Assembly: GCA_032622095.1 (NCBI GenBank)
Contig: CP136069.1
Coordinates: forward strand, 163,673,043 to 163,737,042
Length of the DNA: 64,000 bases
DNA from: Siphonodentalium dalli
Taxonomy: Eukaryota > Mollusca > Scaphopoda > Gadilida > Siphonodentaliidae
Reading direction: 5' to 3'
The position numbers and the translations under genes were made by a program. A model generated the notes under the pieces. It was not told the origin of the DNA, ran no database searches, and was given only the letters and a program-made list of their open reading frames with translations. Position 1 is the stretch's first letter, and the number at the start of each line of letters is the position of its first letter. Positions 1-12,323 of the stretch are shown here, piece by piece.

Positions 1-129
1 GATCGATTGGCATTGTAACATGAATTGGTTCAGACATTTGTGAATTATTGCTGTTAGAAGTGAGGAGGTATTCAAAATAGTGAATTCCCTTGTAACGTAT
101 TATATCAATGGCGATGCATTTGTTAAAGG

Positions 130-1385
130 CCAATTCAGATGGCGACATGAGAGATGTGACTTCAGCGTCGACACTCAAATAGGACAAACATAATATCACA
201 GGTATTCAAACGGTGTCGTGAGCAAAACGATGTGATACGACCAAATCATCAAATAACAAGGATAGGATTTGTTCTAATTGAGCAATGCGATCAGCTCATT
301 TACTCAAGTGTTTTTCGGCTTTTTCAACGACGGGGGAAAGACGAAGTCACCGGATGAGGAATCCATCAACGTTGCACAGAATGGCTACCAGTACATGTAC
401 TTCAAATCAAAAATACATAATTATATATACTAGCAGATTAGCCCGCCACTGGCGGCTTTGTCAGAAACATCACTATATGAGCGTACCGGTATATGAGCAA
501 GGACACAGGCGCATGCAAAATTGGACCCGATTTGACCTTGAATTCACCATTTTGAAGGTCAAGGTCACGATTTGACCCGTCCAGTACACTCCCCGGACAA
601 AAGTACACCTGGCGTGGTTCGCCCCATGGCTTTGTTTGAAAAAGCAATTGCAACAGCTTCCGAGACACGTGTGTTGCACCCATGTATAAAATTTCGTCGA
701 AATCCGCCATTTTACCCGATTTGACTTTGAATTGACAATTTTGAAGGTCAAGGTTTGACCCGTCCAAAACACCACCCGGACAAAAGTACCCCTAGGTATA
801 GAATTTCGTTAAAATCCGCCAGTTTTACCTGATTTGACACACACACATATATATCATTTGTGGGTAGCCGTTTCAAGGTCAAGGTCACCTTGCGCGGAAA
901 ATCTCCCCCGTTCCTTGGAACCCCTAAGTACGAAATTAAGTACGAAATTTCGTCTCGAGACGGTCGATTGAGCTGTATTTATACTCGTCGTGTATATAAA
1001 CGCTCTTTATCAACGACACTGCGGATACGAACACTCTTTAACTATCATGCGATTAACCCCACAATTCGAAGGACGGCGGCAGTGGGAATGGAGAAGGAGT
1101 GCTCGGACATTCTCAGAAGTGGTCCGACGACACTGCCTGTGGGTTTTTACCTGCAGATAGGGAGTTTGGGCTCAATCGGTCCAGCCGTTTTCGAGTCTAT
1201 AGCTATAGCGTCTATACATACATGTATATATATAAAGAAGTCGCAAAACTTGATGATATATACCGTAGTAGATATAGCAGATATTTTAAAGCACGATTCT
1301 GCATCATACAAAACACACAAAGAGAATGTATGGATATGGATGGTCCAGTCTACAAGTGAATGGCATTTTATTTTGTATTAGAAGG
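130..1385. repeat. Left copy of a diverged dispersed repeat with an internal insertion
   Basis: Bases 130-380 resemble 1633-1855 (shared words such as GACAAACATAATATCAC-like and GGATGAGGAATCCATCAAC), and 1291-1385 resembles 1975-2050 (shared CTGCATCATACAAAA). The left copy is about 800 bases longer because 430-1240 is extra. That extra part holds two diverged copies of a unit (about 520-610 and 705-790) carrying AAGGTCAAGG and CCGGACAAAAGTAC. No coding capacity is convincing. It would lie in POLE4 intron 1 or beyond that gene. Confidence 0.6.
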
Positions 1386-1632
1386 CATTAAATACACTAT
1401 TTCAGTGTTATTGACTCAACGTGTGTTTGACCAATGAGCACACAGACACTTGGGGAAAATTACCACACACAAACCATATGACTTGCTGTCAAGTTACCAT
1501 TTGAAAACCCAAAACAAACAAGATTATCGACACCCCCCCCTCCCAACCCCACAATTTCCGTAGTTTCCATGAGAATAGTTTGGCGCCATTGATGCAGAAA
1601 TTGTGACACTTGCATCGCCGCCTGTAAGGGCT

Positions 1633-2050
1633 TCAAGGCCTATTCAGACAGTGATGCTACTTCAGCGTCCGACACTCACTTAGTACAAACATAATATCAC
1701 TGAGGCATTCACACGGCATCAATCGCAAGAATAGGATTTGTTTTTAATTGAGCGATGTGATCAGATCGTTTACTCCGGTGTTTTCAGCTTATGCAACGAA
1801 AGGTGGTAAACAAAGTCATCGGATGAGGAATCCATCAACATTGCCAAGTTCATTCAAGGTAAACAGAGTGACTACTTCAAATCCAATGTCTAATTGTCTA
1901 TATAGCGGAAATTATAATCACAATGCAAAAGCACGAACTATTAATACTAGTATATAACAAGTCTCTGCATCATACAAAAATCCAATAGAGAACGTAGGAA
2001 TATGCATGGACATTGCGTCCCGTCTACAAATGAATGGTATAATCAAATTG
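1633..2050. repeat. Right, shorter copy of the dispersed repeat
   Basis: Direct-orientation partner of 130-1385, matching its two ends but lacking the middle 800 bases. It may be the ancestral uninterrupted form. The match was judged by eye and is clearly diverged. Confidence 0.55.
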
Positions 2051-2689
2051 CCATTTTATTTTTAACTAGCTGGGGTACCTGGCATTGCACGGGTGAAGAA
2101 TGCATAATTTATTAGTGGCCCTTCAAGTCAGTTAAAACAATTATTAGTTATTTGGGGTAAACATCACTTACATGTATTGCATGACTCTCCGGTAGGGCCC
2201 TGCAAATCAGAAATTCGGCAACCAAATCGAACCGGGTGTCTGATGTCGGCATCGACATCAAATCGGAACAAGCACTGGACATATAAAATTATAGCTGACC
2301 ATTGGATGTTATTCTAATTATTGTTCACTTACGATATTTGTCATAGAAGCAGAGACTTTTTTTTACTTTAAAACATCTGAGGTTAACGGGACCTATCTAA
2401 TAAGCTTCACAGGGTCAAATTATGCATATGTACATGTAGTATAATGTACCGGTACACATTTTGAGCTCCAAGGATCCAACCGTTTGGTCGCGCCTCTAGC
2501 CAAGATATATATAATTAAAAGTGGCCTTTTAAGACATCCGAAGTGAACAGGACCTATCTAATAACGCTCCCCGAGTCAAATTACCGATATATACAAATTT
2601 TCAACTCTGATGGTCCAGCCGTTTGGTCACCTATAATCGGACAAATAAACAAACAAAATTGAGTTTTATTACTATAGATTAGAAGGCAT

Positions 2690-3545
2690 TAAACAGTCAT
2701 TCACCCCCAATATGACTGGGCAAAAATGTCATTGCAGCAGTATCTGTTTGGTGACGATCGGATGAGGGATGTGGCATTTACATGTGTAGGTTGTGCCAAA
2801 GGATTTAGTCATGCAAAGAGTAAAATCCAAGATGGCCACTGGCAGCCATGTTTTTTTTTTAATTTCGGAAAACATCATTGTTCACAAATCCTTGTGATGC
2901 TGAAGATCCTTCTGAAGTTTGGTGACGATCAGATGAGGGATGTGGCCTGTAGGTTGTGCCCAAGGATTTAGTCATGCAAAGAGTAAAATCCCAGATGGCC
3001 GCTGGCAGCCATATTTTGCAACGAATTTCGGAAAATAATGATGGCTCCCATCTAGAGGTCACCCCGAAGATGCATATAAAGTTTGGTGATGATCGGATGA
3101 GGGATGTGGTCTGTAGAGTGTGCCAACGGATTTAGTCATGTAAAGAGTAAAATTCAAGATGGCTGCTGGCGGAAACTCATCGAAACTCGATCACTAAAAT
3201 TTGACAGCTTCCATCTGGAGGTCATCCTAAACATGTCTGTGAATTTTCAAAACATTTCTCCAATAAATGCGTGCTGCAGGGTGTGCAGATGGTCCACAAA
3301 ATGGCTGCTGGCGGCCATGTTTTTTAACAAATTTCTGGAAAAATCAATGGCTCCCATCTAGAGTTCCAAAGTTCCATATGGTGTTTGGTGATCATCGGAT
3401 GAAGGATGCGACCTGTAGGCTGAGCAAAAAGAAATTGTTGACTGACGTACGCACGCACAGATGCACATATGACGGAAGACAAACCATGGCAATAGTTCAA
3501 ACTTTACAAAGTAAAGTTGAGCTAAAAATGGCTGTTGCGCATAAA
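2690..3545. repeat. Degenerate tandem array of about 150-170 bp units, with tail
   Basis: At least four units carry GATGAGGGATGTGG, then GGATTTAGTCATGCAAAGAG, then an AAGATGGC..GGC..CATGTTTT stretch and CTCCCATCTAGAGGTC. The array ends at 3432-3530 with a tail containing CCATGGCAATAGTTCAAAC and AAGTTGAGCTA. The same unit type and tail occur at 34730-36950, so both are members of one interspersed family whose body is a tandem array. Open frames across it are short and repeat-derived. Confidence 0.75.
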
Positions 3546-3656
3546 TACCCGTTTTGGATGTGTGCCCGACCTGCTGATTATAGAGAACACAACATCAACA
3601 ACTTTCAGAACAAGTCAACATTGAACAACAAATATAAATTAATTTATTAAACCTAC

Positions 3657-3830
3657 GGTGCACTTCGCTAACACGATAACAGCTTCTTGATTAGCAAGCG
3701 TAACATCGGGGTCCATCTTCATTATATGCCTGATTCTTGAAATAGGCAATCGGATCAACTTCCCCTGAGAATTTTCGCTTTTATCTTCCTCTGAATTTTC
3801 AATTTGAGTATTTTCATTTTCTCCCGCCAT
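3657..3830 (-). CDS. POLE4: DNA polymerase epsilon subunit 4, first coding exon (partial gene)
   Basis: Seen: an ATG at 3830 with A at -3 and G at +4 opens 58 codons. An acidic Asn/Glu/Ser-rich N-terminus is followed by KLIRLPISRIRHIMKMDPD and VTLANQEAVIVLAKCT, then a donor ACC|GTAGGT at 3657/3656. Known: POLE4 is a small histone-fold protein that pairs with POLE3 in the leading-strand replicase. The RLP..R...+.DPDVTLA.QEA..+LA pattern is the first half of its histone fold and is diagnostic. The rest of the fold (ELF.., KRKTLQ..D) should be in later exons; I did not find them in 1-3656, so they lie beyond the left edge or are unrecognised. A frame extends four codons upstream to a TTG, but the ATG at 3830 is the natural start. 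The gene is head to head with the carrier starting at 6153, with about 2.3 kb between the start codons. Confidence 0.88.
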
Positions 3831-5573
3831 TTTTAAAAACAAAAAGTGCGAATACGTATAATAATTTTCCGGACCAAATTTATTTTCATGATAAATGAAT
3901 ATTTAGAGTAGTGCTGTGTGATCTAATTTACTAGTAAAACAAAACAATCAATTAAATTGATTGATAACCAAGACACATCTTACGTCTATAAAAAATTTAA
4001 ATTGCCAAATTACATTGTTCATTATAAATATCGTTTCGGTTATATTAACCGATTTCAATTTTTTAGCTGCATCACACCTGACTGGTTTTCGTTACATTTG
4101 TACTTGAGATATTCATTCCGATGTAATGTTGTGATTGAATACACGTGTCGGCAAGAAAAGCTTGTCAGTTTTTTTTAATGGTATGTAGCTTATTTAGTTA
4201 ATTTTTTCGTAGCGTCAAGTATGCATTGAGTATGCCTAGACTATAGCAGGTATATGTTCTATGGATGCACAACTCCTCAATGAACAGATGATTGACATTT
4301 ACAATTTCCACCGGCATTAACTCTGATTAACTCCTTGTTAATGGGAAGCCTATAGTAGCTAAGGTTATATTACACAAGCTGTTGTATTATTACTATGGCC
4401 TACTTTCAATGTTACATTCAGGGATGTGCAAAGCCAGTCAAGCAGACATAATAATAGATAACATCTCTATTATAGACTCTATATGTATTATGTAGCAATA
4501 TTATGTCCCAGAAACCAGTTTGGCTTAAATTTATATGGGACCTGACTGCACAAGAGAGCAATTTGTGAACAATTGAATTTGAAGGACTCTATAGGTTGTT
4601 TACACTTATAACAATTATACAATATGTATATACATGTAGTCTATAGGCCAGTACCGGGTATACATCATGTATATTATTTATGGACCGGTAGCGATACATG
4701 CCTCATTCATATGTACATATATGTTATCAGTGTAAGTGAACTACTTATGTACATATAGGCTATAGGGTAGTACTTCTAGTACTTCTACATTACATTTATA
4801 TATACATGTCTTGTTCGCCATCTCTGTATATTGTAGGCCTATATATAGGGCCTAGCTGGTAGCTACTTAGTAGATGCCAAAGAAAACAAAATATTTGTGT
4901 TTCGGCCTTTCGGGTTAATTCTCTATCTACCCTATTTTAAACCTCATACCCTAATGTTTTTTTTACATTGATCACTGCCCATTCTTTTCATTGTCTCTGA
5001 ATTTGAATGGGTTGATTGCAATTGTTTTCTGTCAATGTATTGTATTTATTAGTAAAACTTCTTTTTAACCGAATTTAATCTTATCTAATTTTATTTATAA
5101 GACATGAAAAGTCTTATGTCAAAATAAAATAAATAGTTTTAAGCCTATAGGCTATTGTAGGCTATCTACCAACCCCAGTTTTTTAAAACTTGTAAGTTGT
5201 AATCAAACCAGACCAGACACTTGTTTTCTTTGGCATATACATTTGTAATCAGTGAGGTATAATGTGTAACCAATCACTATATCCTGATCTGCAACCTTAG
5301 GGGATATAATATATTTTACTGGATGGCATCTATCAATCTAAATGCATGTCTATATTGTTGTATACCCGTTATGATACATATATTATATCTCTTAATCTTC
5401 CTGGAGGTCAGTCATATATGGGGGTAATTATATCAGTTTGGATTTTGTATTAGATCATGGCATGATCTAGATTTTTATATGAATGGCTTCCACATAAGGG
5501 TTCAGTATAGTGGTAATGTTTATTCTCTCTCAGTTATTTGACACATAAAAATTAAAAAAATAGGTAGTAAGGC
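3831..5573. other. Intergenic region upstream of POLE4; no gene seen
   Basis: AT-rich sequence separating the divergent POLE4 and carrier genes. The POLE4 promoter should be near 3831-4000. I see no convincing TATA box, CpG-rich stretch, coding exon or known repeat, only AT-rich simple sequence and TACATGTA-type words around 4630-4810. Confidence 0.5.
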
Positions 5574-5775
5574 TTAACCTTCCATGACTGGAGCTTCCTG
5601 TAATTTTGCGAAAACCCTGTGTCAATGCATTCTCTTTTATATATGCGAGTCGCCCATAGGGATCGAGCCTCACATATATAAGAGAATACATTGGCCTAAT
5701 AATATTTACTCTGACCATGAAGCCTATATGAGTCTCGTATATATACATGTAAGAGAACTCATTTTCATTATTAGT
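5574..5775. mobile_element. Family B-related TTAA element, right end degraded
   Basis: It begins TTAACCTTCCATGACTGGAG (5574) and contains the palindromic hairpin core: TCTCTTTTATATATGCGAG pairs with TATATAAGAGAATACATTGG at 5672-5690. Left end and core match the elements at 8764-9019 and 16580-16846, but no matching TTAA right end was found. It lies upstream of the carrier's first coding exon. Confidence 0.65.
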
Positions 5776-6152
5776 ATGTTGTTTTACCTACATGTATATG
5801 GTGCTTTAAGGCTGCAATTTTTTTTCTCTCACATCCTCAACTCAACTTAATTTGTTAGTTATATTAATGTTTGTTGAATAAGTTTGAAGATTGCCTATAA
5901 AATGGAATTTTTTAAAGGTACTTTAATGCCCTATGTGTGTAATATAATAACCATTGTTATGGGCATATGCCTATGATGATTGTTTTTGTAAAATGTCATT
6001 CAGTAATGGTTTGTTCCATTTGTTTCAGCTACAGAATAAAGCATCATAAATATCTGTCAGTGTCTGAATTAATTGTGCTTTAAATTGTATGCAGTGCCTT
6101 GACATTGCAACTCTGTGTTACTGAATGCTGATTTTATATTTGTAACAACACA

Positions 6153-6210
6153 ATGACCCACAATGAGAGGCGGAGTCACTGGGTCAAGGAAGGATTCATT
6201 GGGCTTGGAG
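6153..6210 (+). CDS. Carrier coding exon 1
   Basis: ATG at 6153 with A at -3; 19 codons plus one base, donor GAG|GTATAA. It was chosen because only this frame supplies the missing first base of exon 2 and gives VKEGFIGLG joined to VGVLYGVTSVAVGHPFDTLK, a normal first carrier helix. The short exon and modest donor make it the least certain exon, but the fit of phase and protein is good. Confidence 0.78.
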
Positions 6211-9200
6211 GTATAAATCTTAAGTGATATTTTATTATATTTACATAGCATTTGTGAGTTTACACCAAAGTGACCAAATGTTCAGTTATTGGTCAACTGC
6301 CAATAATTGGGTCATGCATTTCATATCCCAATAAAACACACCATAACATGACCTGGCATCACATCTTGTTGACGTAGACAGGGTCCGCGCTGGACCAAAA
6401 TTTACTTTTGCCAAATAATTTGCCAAATGAAAATATTTTTTGCCAAATGTGAATTATTTTTGCCATTGGCAAATTTGGCAAGTGGCAGCGCGAACCCTGG
6501 ACGTAGATGACTAAATGTGATAGATAGAATAACTGGGCTGTTTTTATGTGCGCGGCCATAGACTAATCAATTGATAATTCACAAGTACAATATTGGGCTA
6601 ACTTACAGTGCTGCATAGTATTAAATTATAATATATCTAAACTGCAGACAGATGTAAAAAATATTTTTTTTAGCTGAGTTTATAGAAATTAATAAGGAAA
6701 AAGCTACCGGTATATAAATATAAGAAATGAATGTAGTTTGAGTGTGTTTTATCGAGGAGTATGTTGCTGTGGCCATTGGAGCGCATCTTGTGTGAAACTG
6801 TATGCATGTGACAATGTACCCCAAGGCCAAAGCACAATACCCGTCAATAAATTAACACGCTCAAACTATATTCATTTCAAAATTATCCTGGATTGTTAAA
6901 GCCAAATGGCAGTTTGCGCTCCAAAATACACCTAATAATAGTTGCTTTTTAATTTTTTCCCATATTCGAAATAGGTCGATAAATACATGTACCTGTACTA
7001 ACTTGAACATTGGAGTTCGAACGAGTTATGTCTGTTTAACTCTTTCGCTGCTGATCGCGACTAAAGTCAAATTACCCATACACTTAAAGGTACTCAATCC
7101 GAACAGAGGGTCCCCATCTCAACAGATTCCAACAACAACAATCCGATCAGAGGGTCCTATATTACTATTTCTTTGGCTTTGGGGGTAAAAAATATTTGAT
7201 TCGAGTCGAGGAACCCATCAAACAAAGCTCAGAGTTATTAGATATTGATTTTTGAAATTTGTTATATGCTCGAGATGAGTACTAATAATTGCCGTCAATT
7301 TCGTAACCTGCTCGAGATGTGTACTCCAAAACACTATGCAAACAGACAAGGATGGATAACTCTAAAATCAAGTGGTAATAATAACGCAATTTTGACTGTG
7401 TTCTGGGCCAGAAAGTATTCCCGATAATGAAAAATAATAGATTTCTAAAATCGATATATAACAAATCTGAGCTTTGATGGGTGACTTCCTCGACTCGAAT
7501 CAAATATTTTTGACCCCCGAAGCCATTGAAATAGTAATTGAGAGGAGTTTTATCGGATTGAGTACCTTTAATGTGACATATATGAATCCCAGTGGATGGC
7601 ACATACAGTAATGTCCTAAGTAATCGACTCCTTAACCAGAGCAGAATTATGGGTAGAGCTTTCCGATGAATGGCAACAAGCCATATTTCCGACTAAATCC
7701 TGAAAAGTTACCCATAATTCTGCTCTGGTTAAGGAGTCGATTACTTAGGGCATTAATGTACATGTCATGCTCATAAGTTATGTGCCTGTTGTCTCTTAGA
7801 GGATGCCTATCTCCTGAGAGGAATATTTTAGTTTACACAGTGTGAATATACACTACAGTTGGTAACAAAAACAGATATATTAAATTGTATAGCATTTTCC
7901 AATATTTAATTAGAAAAATGCTACTCTCAGGTGCCTAATAATCGTAATGGCCTAATAATAGTGATGGATGGTGATTTATGCTGAAAATAATAATAGTGAT
8001 GGCAATTTCACTCTGTGTCTCAATGCCAAATAATAGTGATCATTGGAAATATTCTCCAAAATTAACAATCTTGCTGACACTATTATTAGGCACATGAGAG
8101 TATGCTATTCCAGTTATTTTACTCCCTGGTGAAACGCTTGGCATCCATATGTTTGATGTATCCATCCAGCCCCATTCCGTTTTTTTAGTGCTACAGGTCA
8201 AAGTTCTGGAGTTGCATTCCATATATGGAAATCATGAATATTCAAAAGCTCCATATATAGAATGCTACTACAGAACATTGATCTGTAGCACTAAAAACGG
8301 AACGGGGCTGGATAGATCCAATATGGCCGTGACTCAGTGACAAGGCGTATTACCATGATTACTATTTGATCTTTCATAGTTGGGGTTCTTTATGGAGTCA
8401 CCAGTGTCGCAGTCGGCCACCCGTTTGATACCCTCAAGACAAAGATGCAAGGACAAGTGGGATTCGAAAAGACCAGTATGATACAGACCTTTACGAAAAC
8501 ACTTAAAAGTCAAGGCATAAGAGGACTTTACAGGTGTGACCTTTGAATTGAATTGAATCAAATTTAATTGAGTTCATTATTATACTAATGTGTTCTTTTC
8601 AAAATCCTTTGGCACAGAAGAAAACTAATAGGTTTTACCTCTATGGTATACCATATACAGAATAACTAACAAGGAATGCTCTGTTTGTTACACTGTAGAT
8701 AAAGACACCCATACCTTTTTTTGAGATAGAAAATATTTTATGGAAACAAATAAATTGTCTATATTAACCCTTCCATGACAGAAGCTTCCAGATATTTTAC
8801 GCAAACCCTGTGCCAAATCATTCTCTTATATTCCCAGCATTCCCAGAGGGAGCCTCGCATATATAAGAGAATACATTGGCCTAACAATATTTATCTTGAC
8901 CTTGTAATCCAGTCCATTCTCTATGAGGCTCCCTATGAGAGTCTCTCATATATAAGAGAATGCACTGGCACAGGATCTTTAATGCCGCACCAGTGCAGCT
9001 TTCGTCATGAAAGGGTTAAATTCAAAATTAATGAATTATGTGTCTTATTTACAGAGGTTGCATTCCACCATTGTGGGGATCAGGAATTTATAGATCAATA
9101 CAGTTTGCTGTCTTTGAAGCCATGTAAGTTGATTTCTAGAAAGCATTAACACTTTCTTTGCTAAATGGATCCTCCCATTCAATTATGCAAGTATATATTG

Positions 9201-12200
9201 GAATGGTCTATTATTGGGGGGGGGGGGGTTAAGGAAAGATGATCAGATGAAGACATAATGTATATGCAGAAGATTTTCACTTAATTGGTGGGAAATGTTC
9301 AATTAATCACTTAAATTGACAACCTATGGTCATTTATTGAACTTTAATATTATCTGAATTTTTTTTAGGGAACTATTCTTCTTTGAATATTTAGTAGAGA
9401 AAGGGTTAACAAGCATGAACATTGACAAGCCTGCAAATAGTGTGTCTGTCATTTGCAGAATGGGGTCCACAGAGGGTGAATTTAGTGACATCAAATTCAC
9501 CCTCTGGGAACTACATTCTGCTTAGGCCTCAACTGCTATGAGAGACCTAGGATCAGATTGAAGCTCCCCAGTTGAAGTTGGTGATGTTCAACCATTAGTC
9601 ACCTCGATTATGTATATTATCTTCTGAAAATTAGGGGATATAGAAGGTTCTCAAAAGGGAAAAAGTAACCAAAAACAATGTTAATTTGAGACTATAGATA
9701 CTTGATCATACTTCCCAGAAGATGAGGTGGAAGCAATCCCCAGATGGTGAATTTGGTGATGCTAGCAAGGTAGCATCACTAAATTCACCCTCTGAGGACC
9801 TCATTCTGCAAATGATAGACTATTTGCAGGCATGAACATTGATCGACTGAACCTGCATTTGATTTGATTTGTTTCTTTCTCTACCTGTTCAAACTTAATT
9901 TAAGTATTGATAAATCTCCGGAATAACACAAGTAGAACTGATCTGTGAGGATAGGTCAGATTGAAGTGTGAATCCAAGCATCAGAGAATGGGAGTGTTTT
10001 GCTTTTTATACCCCCATGACCGAAGGAACAAGCCTTGAAATAGTGTGTCTGTCATTTGCAGAATGAGGTTCCCAGAGGGTGAATTTAGTGATGCTACCCC
10101 GCATAGCGGGCTAGTATCACCAAATTCACCCTCTGGAACCTCATTCTGCTGAGTTGTAAGCAGAATGAGGTCCCCAGAGGGTGAATTTGGTGATGCTAGC
10201 CCACTATGCGGGGTAGCATCACTAAATTCACCCTCTGAGGACCTCATTCTGCAAATGACAGACACACTATTTCAAGGCTTGTGAAGGAAATGGTGGGTAT
10301 ACTGGATTACATGTGTCTGATGCTACAGTAATGCCCTAAGTAATCGACTCTTTAACTACATCCCCGAGAGCTTTCCGATGAATGGCAACAAGCCATATTT
10401 CCGACTAAATCCTGAAAAGTTACCCATAATTCTGCTGTAGTTAAAGAGTCGATTACTTAGGGCATTACTGTACATCTGGGCAGATATCTCAACCACTTGT
10501 TGTCAGATCTCAATGACATTTGGTATGGATGTTCACTACTATGAGGACATTCAATGGAGTATTTGGGTTTTCAGTTTTAGAGTTATTCATCTTTGTTTAT
10601 CTGGAAATGTTGGTTATTTGTCCGTCCGGGAAGATATCTCAGCCAAAGATTCTCGGATCTCAATGTAATTTGTTATGGATGTTCACCACTATGAGAATAT
10701 TTAGAGGAGTGTTCAAACTTTTTATTCAGGTTTTCCATTCTAGAGTTGTTCATCTTTGTTTTTCTGGAAATGTTTTTGTGTTCGTCTAAGCAGATATCTC
10801 AACCACAGGTTGTTGGATCTCAATGAAATTTGGTATGGATGTTCACCACTATGAGACATGCAATGGGGTGTTCAATCGTTTTGTTCAGGTTTTCCGTTCT
10901 AGAATTATTCATCTTTGTTTTTTCTGAAAATGTTTAATTTTGGGTCTGTCTGCTGCAGTATCTCAGCTAAAGGGAACAGGCGGTATACACTGGGCAACAA
11001 CCCAGCTTTTGTTTGAATCACTTTAGACTTCTACTACTCTTGTGCCAAATAAGCATACATGAACACTTATTAATTTCTAGATAAATTTCCCACCTGTAAA
11101 GTCGTTATTTGGTCCTGTACACTTATTAAAGAGAAAATCTGGGAAACAATATTTCAATCATCACTGGGAGTGAAAGAACTGGAGCTTGTCCGTCGAGATT
11201 GGAGAAGCAAATTACATAACTAAAACGAAAACACAGGATAATAGTACAGAGTGGAACAGTTTGTAAATTCCATGAGACTCTGGCCTGGCCATGTATCGAG
11301 TGAAAGTTCTGAAACAGTTCTACCCTGTACTGTTATTTAGCGCTATACTTTTATTTAGTTTAGCAAAATGTCCATTCATGTACTGTTATTCCACCCTGTA
11401 GTGTTATTTGGCACTCAAAAGTATGTCTATAAAAAAAATCTGGCACTTGAAGTAACAGGTGGTCAGATGATAACCCATTTTAGCCTTTATATGGAGAGAT
11501 CATGTCATGATTGTGTCAACTCAGAAACTATGCACCACACTTATATGCAATATTATAAAGTTATTATACAATGTTATGTACAGTATGTGTTTTACTTGTA
11601 CGAGTCCAGGTTGTGGTGAAAAATCATATTGGACGAGACACGCCAGTGTCGAGTCCAATATGACTTTTCACCACAACCTGGACGAGTACAAGAAAAACTC
11701 ATACTGTGCACAATATTGTATAATGACATTTTTATTATCCATCTGTATGTTTATCCAAATTTTGGGAATAAAACTTTTGTGGTTATTTTTGGTATTTGTC
11801 GGCACTTAATTCTCTATAAAAGCCTGTATTTTGATCATCAGAAAGCATGATTTGGAAAAGTGAGAAAAAAAAAAAACTCAATGCGGAAGTGAAACGTTTG
11901 CTAAAATCCATTGATCAGTATTGCACGCGCAACACAATTTCACCAATTCATTTCGCAATAGAGTTAATTTGTGACGTCACAGAGTCCCAATAAAAAAGTT
12001 ACCCAGTTTATCTCCACCCTCCACCTGAAGGGTGGGGGGAGATAACTACCAGCTTATCATCCAAGATGCCATAGCACACCAGTAAATACCTGTTCATTGA
12101 CCACATTGTGATGATTACAGTTATGCCCTGTGCCAATAGGTCGCCTCGCATATATAAGAGAATGCATTGGCCTAAAAAAATTCTTTTTACCATTTTTATG

Positions 12201-12277
12201 TTTACCCATACCATAGTATGGTAAACATAGTGTCGTTGCCCGGATTGACCACTCGTCGTTAGTCCGTCCGTCCGTCC

Positions 12278-12323
<46 letters not shown>

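Noticed and set aside
860-1381. 173-codon plus-strand frame
   Set aside because: Crosses the insertion and flank of a dispersed repeat; no domain, and its counterpart at 1960-2050 is not open in the same way.
4504-4567. Short frame starting MSQKPVWLKF considered as the first carrier exon
   Set aside because: No donor in the right phase; the exon at 6153-6210 fits both phase and protein.
7034-7060. TTAACTCTTTCGCTGCTGAT as a complete TTAA element end
   Set aside because: No inverse partner was found nearby; only a possible half-end.
8764-9019. Inverted repeats considered as transcription terminators or CRISPR
   Set aside because: Eukaryotic context, terminal TTAA, and dispersed copies with the same ends show transposons.
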